From NCBI RefSeq assembly GCF_902499115.1, contig NZ_CABVPN010000008.1, forward strand, positions 1 to 64,000: a stretch of DNA of 64,000 nucleotides, read 5' to 3'. The notes under the pieces were generated by a model, which had not been told where the DNA came from, searched no databases, and saw only the letters and a list, made by a program, of their open reading frames with translations. This DNA is from Burkholderia diffusa. GTDB lineage: Bacteria; Pseudomonadota; Gammaproteobacteria; Burkholderiales; Burkholderiaceae. Within the stretch, counting starts at the first letter, position 1. Every line of letters starts with the position of its first letter. A program made the translations under genes and the position numbers. Positions 26,142 through 34,805 of the stretch are shown here, one piece after another.

Positions 26142-27539
26142 GTGCCCAATCAAACCGCTCCTCGCGATCTTCCGATCGACCTTGCGCGCACCGCGCGCCG
26201 CACCGCCGTGCGCTACTGGATCCTGGCGATGCTGTTCGTCGTCACGACGCTCAACTATGCGGACCGCGCGACGCTGTCGATCACCGGCACGCCGATCCGC
26301 AAGGCTTTCGGCATCGATCCGGTGACGATGGGCTACATCTTCTCGGCGTTCAGTTGGGCGTACGTGCTCGCGCAATTGCCGAGCGGCTGGCTGCTCGACC
26401 GCTTCGGCGCGCGCCGCGTGTATGCGACCAGCATCTTCCTGTGGTCGGCGTTCACGCTGCTGCAAAGCACGATCGGCCTCGGCGGCAGCGCCGCGTTCGC
26501 GGTGACCGCGCTGTTCGTGATGCGCTTCGCGGTCGGCATCGCCGAGGCGCCCGCGTTTCCCGCGAACGCGAAGGTCGTCGCGAGCTGGTTCCCGACCGCC
26601 GAGCGCGGCACGGCGTCGGCGATCTTCAATGCCGCGCAATATTTCGCGGCGGTGGTTTTCTCGCCGCTGATGGCGTGGCTCACGCATGCGTACGGCTGGC
26701 ACCACGTGTACCTGTGGCTCGGCCTCGCCGGCATCGCGCTCGCGTTCCTGTGGCTGCGCGTGATGAAGGATCCGGTCGACCATCCGGCGGTGAACCGCGC
26801 GGAACTCGAGCACATCGAGCAAGGCGGCGGCCTCGTGCGCACCACGGACCGATCGACCGGGGCGCGCGGCGCCGGCGCGGGAACGGCATCCGGAGGCCGC
26901 CGCGTCGCGGGCTGGTACTACGTGCGCCAGCTGCTGTCGAACCGGATGCTGCTCGGCGTCTATCTCGGCCAGTACTGCGTGAACGTGCTCACGTATTTCT
27001 TCCTGACGTGGTTCCCCATCTACCTCGTACAGGCGCGCGGAATGTCGCTGCTGAAGGCCGGCTTCATGACGTCGCTGCCGGCGATCTGCGGGTTCCTCGG
27101 CGGCGTGCTCGGCGGGATGCTGTCGGACATGCTGATCCGCCGCGGCGTGTCGCTGACGCTCGCGCGCAAGATCCCGATCGTCGGCGGCATGCTGCTGTCG
27201 ATGGTGATCATCGGCTGCAATTACGTCGACAGCGAAGCGCTGGTGATCGTGCTGATGGCCGTGTCGTTCTTCGGCAAGGGAATCGGTTCGCTCGGCTGGG
27301 CCGTCGTCGCGGACACCGCGCCGAAGGAAGCGATCGGCCTGTCGGGCAGCCTGTTCAACATGTTCGGCAACACGGCCGGCATCGTCGCGCCGATCGCGAT
27401 CGGCTACCTGGTCGGCGCGAGCGGCTCGTTCAACGGCGCGCTCGTGTTCGTCGGACTGAACGCGCTCGTCACGGTGCTCAGCTATCTCGTGATCGTGAAG
27501 GACATCAAGCGCGTCGAGCTGCGTCATCGCGACGCGTGA
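26142..27539 (+). CDS. Glucarate/galactarate MFS transporter (GudP-like)
   Basis: A 465-residue major facilitator, ACS family, with about 12 spans. Family marks NYADRATLSITGTPIRKAFG in span 1 and FSAFSWAYVLAQLPSGWLLDRFG are shared with hexarate permeases such as GudP and GarP. It would import the substrate of GarD-KdgD. The start is GTG 26142. No Shine-Dalgarno is seen before it and the operator-like site abuts it, so initiation may be leaderless. The next in-frame ATG lies inside span 1. Confidence 0.85.
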   Translation: MPNQTAPRDLPIDLARTARRTAVRYWILAMLFVVTTLNYADRATLSITGTPIRKAFGIDPVTMGYIFSAFSWAYVLAQLPSGWLLDRFGARRVYATSIFLWSAFTLLQSTIGLGGSAAFAVTALFVMRFAVGIAEAPAFPANAKVVASWFPTAERGTASAIFNAAQYFAAVVFSPLMAWLTHAYGWHHVYLWLGLAGIALAFLWLRVMKDPVDHPAVNRAELEHIEQGGGLVRTTDRSTGARGAGAGTASGGRRVAGWYYVRQLLSNRMLLGVYLGQYCVNVLTYFFLTWFPIYLVQARGMSLLKAGFMTSLPAICGFLGGVLGGMLSDMLIRRGVSLTLARKIPIVGGMLLSMVIIGCNYVDSEALVIVLMAVSFFGKGIGSLGWAVVADTAPKEAIGLSGSLFNMFGNTAGIVAPIAIGYLVGASGSFNGALVFVGLNALVTVLSYLVIVKDIKRVELRHRDA

Positions 27540-27565
27540 CCTTCGGCGGGAATGGTGGGAAAACG

Positions 27566-27593
27566 ACGGCGGCCGCGCATGAGCGGCCGCCGT
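27566..27593. terminator. Bidirectional terminator between convergent genes
   Basis: Perfect 11-bp stem ACGGCGGCCGC / GCGGCCGCCGT (27566-27576 with 27583-27593), 6-nt loop. On the minus strand CGTTTTCCC follows, on the plus strand TCTTAC. It serves the carrier gene and the M50 protease gene. Confidence 0.75.
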
Positions 27594-27604
27594 TCTTACA
27601 TCGC

Positions 27605-28252
27605 TCAGGCTGCAGAATGGGCGACGCGCAGCATGTCATGCACGCCGGACGTCATCAGCGCGAGAAACGCGAGCAGGCCGACGTAGAAAAGCGCGTAGGT
27701 CGTCTTCGTCTCGACCGACGTCGTGTAGTACGCGCGGTTCTCCGGCGCGTCGGGATCGTAGCGCCAGGCACGTTTCAACTGCGGCAGCGCGAGGATCGCC
27801 ATCACGATCAGGAGCGGGCTCGGCCGATACGCGAACAGCGCGATCAGCACGGGCACGCCCGCGAACCAGATGCGCGGCGACAGCACCGCCGTGATGCGCC
27901 CGCCGTCGAACGGCGACAGCGGAATCATGTTGAACAGGTTCAGGAAGAAGCCCGTATAGGCGAGCGCGAGCAGCAGATTGCTGTCGTAGTGCCGCGCGGC
28001 CGCGTAGCAGGCCAGCGCGCCGAGCGTGCCGACGAACGGAATGAACGTCGGCAGCCCGACGTCGAGCCCGCGCCGCTGCGCGGCCACGTAGTGACCGGCT
28101 TCGTGGACCAGCAGCAGCGCAACGAAACCGGCCGCGAAGCGCCACCCGTAGAACAGCGCGTAGACGGCGATCGACGCCAGCATGGTGCCCGCCGACATGA
28201 GCACCTTGCCGAGCTTCAGGCCGCCGAAGATCAGCAGCAGCAGCTTCGTCAT
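27605..28252 (-). CDS. Site-2 protease family (M50) membrane metalloprotease
   Basis: A 215-residue intramembrane zinc protease. The zinc motif HEAGH (50-54) sits in a membrane span, and the second motif LSPFDGG supplies the aspartate ligand further on. About five to six spans overall. No PDZ domain, so it is a minimal S2P. The start at 28252 overlaps the stop of the DUF2167 gene by ATGA, so the two are translationally coupled. Substrate unknown, and DUF2167 is the obvious partner. Confidence 0.85.
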   Translation of the reverse strand: MTKLLLLIFGGLKLGKVLMSAGTMLASIAVYALFYGWRFAAGFVALLLVHEAGHYVAAQRRGLDVGLPTFIPFVGTLGALACYAAARHYDSNLLLALAYTGFFLNLFNMIPLSPFDGGRITAVLSPRIWFAGVPVLIALFAYRPSPLLIVMAILALPQLKRAWRYDPDAPENRAYYTTSVETKTTYALFYVGLLAFLALMTSGVHDMLRVAHSAA

Positions 28253-29211
28253 TCCTTGCGCTCCGTGCCGGACACGGCGGCTGCGTCGGTTGCATCGGCG
28301 ACGATCGGCACGGCTGCCGGCTTCGGCTTGCGCCCGAAGAAGCGCTTCAGCGCCGCGCCGCCCGCCAGCAGCGCGACCGCGCCGATCTTGAAGAACTTCA
28401 CGGCGAACGCGCCGATCAGCGCGAGCAGCCCGAGCTTCTTCGCGCCGACGCCGACGATCAGCGCCGCGAGCCCGTACTCGGCGACGTGGTCGGTCGACTT
28501 GTTGAAATCGGCATAGCGCTTGCCGTCGTTGAAGCGGATGTTCGCGAGCAGGCCGTCGGCCGAGGCCTTGTACTTCGGCAGATCGGCGAGCGTCGACGCC
28601 ATCGTCAGCGACAGGTAGCCGTCGCGGCCGAGCACGAGCGTCCGGTAGTTCACGCCGTCGCTCTCCGCGTTCGCGGCCGCACCCTTGTCGCGGATGATCG
28701 CGGACCACACGAGCCGGTGCGTGGCGGCGTCGTACGCGGGCGCCTGCGCCCAGCCGACCACCTCGGTCTCGGGCAGCCCGCGCTCCTTGCGCGCCGGGTT
28801 GTTTTCCTCGGTGCCGGCCTGCAGGCTCTTCAGCAATTCGTCGGGTTTCCAGTCCTTCGCGTCGTCGTCGCGAATGTAGCCGCTCGGCTCGAAGGACACG
28901 ACCGAGATCCAGTCGGCGTCCGGGTCCTCGGGCAGCACGAGGCCGACCAGCTTCGATTCGTCGATCGAGTTGCCCATCGAGCGCAGGTAGCGGCCGGCTT
29001 CGGCGGCCGGCACGAACGATTCGCCTTCCTTCAGCTTCAGCACGGCTTCGTGCTTGACGTCGATATCGGCCGGCCCGTTCACGACGGCTTTGTTGGCGGC
29101 CGCGGCGGCGGCCCTCATTTCGACCTGCGCGGCTTCGGTCTGCGCATGGCCGCTGGTTGCGGCGAGCGCGAGCATCGCCACGCAGGCGACGCGGAGGGCG
29201 AGTTTTTTCAT
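28249..29211 (-). CDS. DUF2167 family membrane protein
   Basis: A 320-residue exported protein. Signal peptide of about 23 residues ending TSGHA, a long extracytoplasmic domain with the DUF2167 pattern (GYLRSMGNSIDESKLVGLVLPED is close to what is seen at about 75-105; WISVVSFEPSGYIRDDDAKDW follows), then hydrophobic segments at about 245-290 and a basic/acidic tail. Function unknown. ATG 29211 begins the signal peptide. It is co-transcribed with the M50 protease. Confidence 0.8.
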   Translation of the reverse strand: MKKLALRVACVAMLALAATSGHAQTEAAQVEMRAAAAAANKAVVNGPADIDVKHEAVLKLKEGESFVPAAEAGRYLRSMGNSIDESKLVGLVLPEDPDADWISVVSFEPSGYIRDDDAKDWKPDELLKSLQAGTEENNPARKERGLPETEVVGWAQAPAYDAATHRLVWSAIIRDKGAAANAESDGVNYRTLVLGRDGYLSLTMASTLADLPKYKASADGLLANIRFNDGKRYADFNKSTDHVAEYGLAALIVGVGAKKLGLLALIGAFAVKFFKIGAVALLAGGAALKRFFGRKPKPAAVPIVADATDAAAVSGTERKE

Positions 29212-29479
29212 TGTTGGATTCCCCTGGAATGCCTTGTTGTGAATGTGCGCGGCATCCGGCCCGGGGCGTTGTGGTCGCGGGTCCGGCACCGCCTCTCAGG
29301 TGGCACGGGGGCTATGGTATCGCAGCGTCGGGGCCGCGCCGGGCACGAAATGCGGGGGCGGAGGGACGCCTCGGGCGGCCGCGGGCGGAGTCGGCGATGC
29401 ACACCCGATACACATCGATCCGGAATGCTTACGTCGCAGGTAATGTCCGGGGCACGCGGGATTGCCTATCATCCTCGTC

Positions 29480-30328
29480 ATGAACTCGACCGCCGCCCTT
29501 CAATCGCTCCCCCCGTCAGCCGGCCGCGCGTCCGGCATCGGCTCGCTGCTGCGCACCTGGCGTCAACGCCGACGCCTCAGCCAGATGGCCCTCGCGCTGG
29601 AGGCCGAGGTGTCCGCGCGGCACCTGAGCTTCGTCGAATCGGGGCGGGCACAGCCGAGCCGGGAGATGGTGCTGCATCTCGCCGAGCGCCTCGACGTGCC
29701 GCTGCGCGAGCGCAATGCGCTGCTCGTCGCGGCCGGCTATGCGCCGCTGTTTCGCGAGCGGCCCTTCTCCGATCCGCAGCTCGATGCGGCGCGCCACGCG
29801 GTCGAAGCCGTGCTGCGCGGCCACGAGCCTTACCCGGCACTCGCGGTGGATCGCCACTGGACGCTGCTCGCCGCGAACCGGATGCTCGGCGCGCTGGTCG
29901 CGCAGGCCGATCCGGCGCTTCTGCAGCCGCCCGTCAACGTGCTGCGCCTGAGCCTGCATCCTGACGGCCTCGCGCCGCAGATCGTCAACTGGCACGAATG
30001 GCGCGCGCATATCCTGCACCGGCTGCAACGGCAAATCGACGCGAGCGGCGACCGCACGCTGCACGCGCTGCGCGACGAGCTCGCCGCCTATCCGGCTCCG
30101 GCCGGCCAGCCCGACGATTCGCACGCGCGCACCGATTTCGCGGATATCGCCGTGCCGCTTCGGCTGAGCACGGCGAGCGGCGAGCTGACGTTCTTCAGCA
30201 CGACGACGGTGTTCGGCACGCCGGTCGACGTGACGCTGTCGGAACTCGCGATCGAGGCATTTTTCCCGGCGAATCCGGAGACGGTGGATGCGATGCGGGC
30301 GCTGGCGGACGCGCTGCCGGCGCAGTAA
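29480..30328 (+). CDS. XRE-family regulator with MmyB-like ligand-binding domain
   Basis: A 282-residue DNA-binding protein. N-terminal Cro/C1-type helix-turn-helix at about 20-80 (LLRTWRQRRRLSQMALALEAEVSARHLSFVESGRAQPSREM), then a PAS-like MmyB ligand-binding domain (about 105-275, starting EPYPALAVDRHWTLLAANRML). Members often control neighbouring oxidoreductases and may bind fatty acids. Nothing adjacent is an obvious target. Start taken at ATG 29480; no strong ribosome binding site, and an earlier in-frame ATG exists at 29462. Confidence 0.88.
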   Translation: MNSTAALQSLPPSAGRASGIGSLLRTWRQRRRLSQMALALEAEVSARHLSFVESGRAQPSREMVLHLAERLDVPLRERNALLVAAGYAPLFRERPFSDPQLDAARHAVEAVLRGHEPYPALAVDRHWTLLAANRMLGALVAQADPALLQPPVNVLRLSLHPDGLAPQIVNWHEWRAHILHRLQRQIDASGDRTLHALRDELAAYPAPAGQPDDSHARTDFADIAVPLRLSTASGELTFFSTTTVFGTPVDVTLSELAIEAFFPANPETVDAMRALADALPAQ

Positions 30329-30870
30329 CGCCACGACAACACCGACCAGGCGGTTTCGACGCACGGATACCTGCGTCGAGTGGACGGCCTGCAAGCGAAG
30401 GTCGATGCCGCCTGTCGCGTGAGCAAATGCGTTCGGGCAGTGTCGCCCTCTCCTCGTCACCGGCCCGCCCGTGATCATCGGGCAACCGGCTGCTCGGCGC
30501 GGGGAATCCCTTGCCGTTTCCTCATGCACACCCCCGAACGAATGTCCGCCGAAACATAGCGTTCAGCGGCTGCGGCAAACATGTGCGCGACTCAAACCCA
30601 TCAAAATGCGTCGTCGCGACCCGAGCTTCGGATTCGCGAAGTTTTTGACGTAGCCGTGACGACAGCAAGCAAGTAACCGCAATCCGTGCCCGGCTCCCGT
30701 CGCGTCGAGACCGACGAATGTTCAATTTTGTTAGTAGACCTTTCATTTTTACAGATCGAAAAATCGATGCCTGTCACGAAAGAGACACGAACGAATCGAT
30801 GCGACCGGGATATCGCGAGCGGAGCCATGCAAACCGCAACACGATTTTTACATCGAGCTCAGGAAAACAA
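30329..30870. other. Intergenic stretch before the autotransporter gene
   Basis: 542 bp. The second half (30600-30870) is markedly more AT-rich than the surrounding DNA and probably holds the promoter and a long 5' leader. The ribosome binding site AGGAAA lies at 30861-30866. No supported coding frame. Confidence 0.4.
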
Positions 30871-32598
30871 ATGAACAAGCATCAACGAGGGTTGGGAAAT
30901 TCCGTACAACGCGCACCGCGCAAGTCGAAGGTCGCGCTTGCCGTCACGGTCAGCGCAGCCATGGCCGCATTCGCCGTTTCCGCGCCCGCGCGAGCCGACT
31001 ATGTGCAGAACGGCACGTCGACCGAAACGTCGGCGGGCTGCGTCGGCAACATCGCCATTTCGGGCAGCAGCACGTATCCGGCCGCGGCAACCGGCTGCGA
31101 CAACATCGCGATCGGCACGGCGGCCGTCGCGAATTCGGGCTCGTCGACCGGCGCCTATAGCGAGACCGTCGCGATCGGCCGCATGGCGGCCGCGACCGGG
31201 ACGTTCGCGACGGCCGTCGGCGGAAACGCCGTGGCAACCGGGGACCAGGCGACGGCGATCGGGACGGCTTCGAGCGCAGTTGGCACCCAGGCCACGGCGG
31301 TCGGTAACGGCGCGATCGCGAACGGCGCCACGGCGTCCGCCTTCGGTCAGGGCGCATTCGCCGTCGACCAGTCGACAGCGGTCGGCCAAAGCGCGAGCGC
31401 CACCACGACGTTCTCGACCGCCGTGGGCAAGGGCAGCATTGCAGCGGGCGGTACGGCCCTCGGCTTCCAGGCAAATGCCGGCGCGGCCGATGCGGTCGCG
31501 CTCGGTGTCGACAGCTCGGCATCCGCGACGGGCAGCGTCGCCATTGCCCGTGCGACGGCCTCCGCCGTGAACGCGGTCGCCATCGGCGAAGGGGCGAACG
31601 CCGCCGACGCGAATTCCGTCGCACTGGGCTCGAATGCGACGACGCGCGCCTATACGACCGTCAACAGCGTGGCGCTCAACGGCGTGACCTACAGCGGCTT
31701 CGCGGGCACGCCGGTGGGCGTGGTCAGCGTCGGCAGCGCGGGCGCCGAGCGTCAGATCGTGAACGTCGCGGCCGGAGCAATCAGCGCGACCAGCACGGAT
31801 GCGGTGAACGGCTCGCAGCTCTTCTCGATCGCCAATCAGGTGTCGACGCTGACGACGGACCTGGCCAATCTCACGACGACCGTCGGCAAGATCTCGTCCA
31901 GCGTCCCGAGCGGCACGGTGACGGACCCGACGGACACCGCGATCGGCCCGAATACGTCGGTCACCGCGGCGAACGGCACAGCGGTCGGCAACGGCTCGAA
32001 CGTCTCGGGCGACAACGGTACTGCTGTCGGCGTCAATTCCACGGTCACCGCAACGAACGGAACGGCCATCGGCACGAATTCGAAGGTCACGGCGGCAAAC
32101 GGAACGGCAATCGGCACGGGCTCGAATGTGTCCGGCACGGACTCGACCGCCATCGGCACGAACAGCCGGGCCACGGCGAACAACGCGGTGGCGCTGGGCG
32201 CGAATTCGGTTGCCGATCGGGACAACACGGTGTCGATCGGTTCGCCCGGTGCCGAGCGCCAGTTGACCAACGTGGCGGACGGCACCGCGCCGACGGATGG
32301 CGTGAACGTGCGCCAGTTGAACGGGGCGATCAACTCGGTGCGCGAGGAAATGTCGAAGTACCGCAAGGACGCGAACGCGGGCACGGCGAGCGCGATCGCG
32401 ATGGCCAACCTGCCGCAAGCCGTGCTGCCTGGCGAGAAGGTCGTCGCGCTCGGCGGCGGCACGTACGGCGGTCAAAGCGCCATGGCGGTCGGCTTGTCCG
32501 TTGCGACGACGAAATGGCTCGTCAAAGGCTCGGTCACGACGGCGGTATCGGGTCACGGCTCGTTCGGCGCCGGCGCGGGCGTCGGCTACCGCTGGTAA
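30871..32598 (+). CDS. Trimeric autotransporter adhesin (YadA-like)
   Basis: A 575-residue outer-membrane adhesin. Extended-type signal region (basic HQRGLGNSVQRAPRKSK, then a hydrophobic core) with cleavage near ARA-D, about residue 43. A YadA-type head of short AxGxxAxA repeats spans about 60-285. A neck (SAGAERQIVNVAAG ... TDAVNGSQL) lies near 293-315, then a short coil. A second set of seven 14-residue head-like repeats is at 356-453, a second neck near 462-485, and the C-terminal anchor of four beta strands (about 510-575, ending GAGVGYRW). Unusually short for the family and with two heads. Expected to bind host or abiotic surfaces, or other cells. Confidence 0.92.
   Translation: MNKHQRGLGNSVQRAPRKSKVALAVTVSAAMAAFAVSAPARADYVQNGTSTETSAGCVGNIAISGSSTYPAAATGCDNIAIGTAAVANSGSSTGAYSETVAIGRMAAATGTFATAVGGNAVATGDQATAIGTASSAVGTQATAVGNGAIANGATASAFGQGAFAVDQSTAVGQSASATTTFSTAVGKGSIAAGGTALGFQANAGAADAVALGVDSSASATGSVAIARATASAVNAVAIGEGANAADANSVALGSNATTRAYTTVNSVALNGVTYSGFAGTPVGVVSVGSAGAERQIVNVAAGAISATSTDAVNGSQLFSIANQVSTLTTDLANLTTTVGKISSSVPSGTVTDPTDTAIGPNTSVTAANGTAVGNGSNVSGDNGTAVGVNSTVTATNGTAIGTNSKVTAANGTAIGTGSNVSGTDSTAIGTNSRATANNAVALGANSVADRDNTVSIGSPGAERQLTNVADGTAPTDGVNVRQLNGAINSVREEMSKYRKDANAGTASAIAMANLPQAVLPGEKVVALGGGTYGGQSAMAVGLSVATTKWLVKGSVTTAVSGHGSFGAGAGVGYRW
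31936..32229 (+). repeat. Seven 42-bp repeats encoding a second head domain
   Basis: Seven consecutive 14-residue units, each starting TAIG, TAVG or VALG and most ending in NG, giving an exact 42-bp period. They alternate between NSxVTAxNG-like and GSNVSGxxx-like versions. Copy number could vary by recombination without breaking the frame. Confidence 0.85.
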
Positions 32599-32616
32599 TC
32601 GGGCTGCGGCAGCGAC

Positions 32617-32682
32617 GCGTCAGGACGCTGTTCCTGACGCCGGGCGGTCAGCCATCGGCGCCACGGCGCAGCTGGCTGACCG
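32617..32682. terminator. Paired hairpins between convergent genes
   Basis: First hairpin GCGTCAGGA / TCCTGACGC (32617-32625 with 32632-32640). Second hairpin CGGTCAGCCA / TGGCTGACCG (32645-32654 with 32673-32682). Neither has a T-run. They lie between the autotransporter gene and the sulfur operon, so a role in 3' end formation is plausible but not shown. Confidence 0.45.
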
Positions 32683-32685
32683 TCG

Positions 32686-33897
32686 TCACGTATACAGCGA
32701 CGCCTGCGGCAATTCCCCCGTCAACGCGAACCGGCCGACGTCGCGCAGCCGATAGTCGAGCGGATCGTGCAGCGTATGCGTGCGCGCGTTGCGCCAGAAG
32801 CGATCGAGGCCGAGCGACGCGGCCGTCGCGCGCGCGCCGCACGCATCGAACAGCGCCTCGCCGTTGTCGAGCGCCGCGCGCTGCGCGACGATCTTCGCTT
32901 CCGACACCGCGAGCGCCGCTTCGGCACGTTCGTCGGCCGTCAGCGCGTCGCGCCGCGTCCATGCGCGCTGCAACGCGACAGCCGCGCGATCGGCCAGCGA
33001 CGCCGCCGCAACCGCCTGCACGCGCATGTTGCCGAAGCGCTGCAGCGTATAGGGATCGTCGCCCGCCTGCGCGACGCCCGAGTTGATCCACGGCCGGCCG
33101 TGCGCCAGCACGTATTCGCGCGCCTCGGCCAGCGCGCCTTCCGCAAGCCCGACGAACAGGTTCGTCAATACGAGCTGCGACACCAGCGTGCGCAGCGTCG
33201 CGCGCGGCGTCGGCGGCGTCTCGGACCGGTGCAGCACCTCGTCCGCCGCGAGCGTCACGCCGTCGAAGCGCACGCTGCCGCTGTCGGTCTGGCGCTGGCC
33301 GACGGGATCCCAGTCCTCGTTGACGGTGATCCCGTCGCGATCGGTCGGCACGACGCCGAATACGGCGCGGCCCGTTTCCGGATCGTGCGCGGACACGGTC
33401 ATCCGCTGCGAGCCGCGCGTGCCCGAGCAGAATCCCTTCACGCCGTCGAGCCGGTAGCCGCCGTCCGGCGTCGCGGTCGCCACCAGCCGCGTGTCGAGCG
33501 GGTTCACCGCATTGCCCCACCACCAGCGATGCTCGACCGTGCCGCGCAGAAAGCGTTCGCGCTGCGCCGCACTGCCCCACACGTCGACGCTCACCACCTG
33601 CAGGATCTGGAACCCGACCAGATGCGCGAGCGCGCTGTCGACGCGCGCGATCCGCCGGATCGTGTCGTAGATCGCGGGCCACTCGGCTTCCTGGCCGCCG
33701 AATTCGCGCGGCACCGCGAGCGTCAGCAGGCCTGCGTCGGCGAGCCGCTGCTTCTCGTCGGCCGCATGACCGCCTGCGCGGTCGCGCGCGACGGCCGTCG
33801 CACGCAGCGCGTCGATCGCACGCGCCAGCGCATCGGCGTTGATCGCGCGTGCGTCGGCGTCCGGCGCCAGCTTCGCCAGGCTGCCAGGATCGTTCAT
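32686..33897 (-). CDS. DszC/SfnC-like flavin-dependent monooxygenase (acyl-CoA dehydrogenase fold)
   Basis: A 403-residue protein of the acyl-CoA dehydrogenase superfamily, in the branch that includes sulfur-acquisition oxygenases such as DszC. The N-terminal helical domain has LTLAVPREFGGQEAEWP, the flavin-binding middle has WWWGNAVNPLDTRLVATATPDGGYRLDGVKGFCSGTRGSQ, and the C-terminal helices end in DPLDYRLRDVGRFALTG. It probably uses reduced FMN to oxygenate an organosulfur compound taken in by the adjacent importer. Last gene of the leftward operon, overlapping its predecessor by ATGA. Confidence 0.82.
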   Translation of the reverse strand: MNDPGSLAKLAPDADARAINADALARAIDALRATAVARDRAGGHAADEKQRLADAGLLTLAVPREFGGQEAEWPAIYDTIRRIARVDSALAHLVGFQILQVVSVDVWGSAAQRERFLRGTVEHRWWWGNAVNPLDTRLVATATPDGGYRLDGVKGFCSGTRGSQRMTVSAHDPETGRAVFGVVPTDRDGITVNEDWDPVGQRQTDSGSVRFDGVTLAADEVLHRSETPPTPRATLRTLVSQLVLTNLFVGLAEGALAEAREYVLAHGRPWINSGVAQAGDDPYTLQRFGNMRVQAVAAASLADRAAVALQRAWTRRDALTADERAEAALAVSEAKIVAQRAALDNGEALFDACGARATAASLGLDRFWRNARTHTLHDPLDYRLRDVGRFALTGELPQASLYT

Positions 33898-34751
33898 GCG
33901 ACGGCTTCCTGTGCAAGCGATGCGTGCGCAACGGCGTCGTTCGACAGCGGCACCAGCGCGCCGAGCTCACGGCCGGTCAGCCGCGACAGGATCTCGCGCC
34001 GCCAGTCGTCGTAGATCGCGCGGTATTCGGCGATATCGGCACCAAACACGTGCGCGGTATGCGCGTATTCGTCGTGCAGATACCCGTCGAGCCGTGCCTG
34101 CGTTTCCTCGTCGGCACCGATCACGCGATCGATCAGCACCTCGCGCTCGACGGCCGGCAGCGTCTTCAACCTGTCGAACCACCACTGGACGATCTGCACG
34201 CGATGCCACTCCTCGTCCGGGCGAATCCGATTTTCGCCATGCTCGCGCATCGCGCCGTCGGCGATGCGGCCGGTCTTGCGCTGGATCCACAGCTTCGCGA
34301 GGATGTGCAGTTCGTAATGCCATTCGAACGCGAGAAAGCCCGCGACGTCGCGCACCGCGATATCGCCGATGCGTTCCCAGTGCGCGGCGACGAGCCGCTC
34401 GACTTCCGGCACAGGATCGCGGCCGGTCAGTTGGGTCACGCGTTCGCGACCAATCACGGCGTGCGCGCCGTCGTCGCCGAGCTGACGCGACAGGATCAGC
34501 TGGAAGTGCAGGTCGTCGCGGAACAGCGTGTCGATCGCCTTCGCGACGACCTGAACGATGAACAGGTCGTGCGACGCCATCTTCGTGTAGTAGTCGGCGA
34601 CGGCGGCCAGTTCGTCTTCATCGCGCGGCTCGCGCGGCGGTGTCGCCAGCTTGTCCGGGAAGCCGGGACGATGACGTCGCGCGACGTCCAGAAACAGCGC
34701 TTCCTCGAATTGTCCGTTCCATTCGCGCGGCGCGCCGGTGGGTAAGGTCAT
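33894..34751 (-). CDS. Unrecognised helical His-rich protein in the sulfur operon
   Basis: A 285-residue soluble protein that I cannot assign to a named family. It is rich in predicted helix and carries repeated acidic-histidine pairs typical of metal-binding helical bundles: GDDGAHA, EWHYELHIL and DEYAHTAHV. A ferritin-like di-metal protein is therefore possible. It lies between the metI-like permease gene and the DszC-like oxygenase, with a 4-nt overlap to the latter, so it belongs to the operon. It could be an oxygenase, a metal-dependent hydrolase or a carrier. Confidence 0.75.
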   Translation of the reverse strand: MTLPTGAPREWNGQFEEALFLDVARRHRPGFPDKLATPPREPRDEDELAAVADYYTKMASHDLFIVQVVAKAIDTLFRDDLHFQLILSRQLGDDGAHAVIGRERVTQLTGRDPVPEVERLVAAHWERIGDIAVRDVAGFLAFEWHYELHILAKLWIQRKTGRIADGAMREHGENRIRPDEEWHRVQIVQWWFDRLKTLPAVEREVLIDRVIGADEETQARLDGYLHDEYAHTAHVFGADIAEYRAIYDDWRREILSRLTGRELGALVPLSNDAVAHASLAQEAVA

Positions 34752-34805
34752 GGGTATCGTTCTCTCAGGGTCTTCAATGAAAAGAGCCGGCGCTCGTGGC
34801 GCCGC

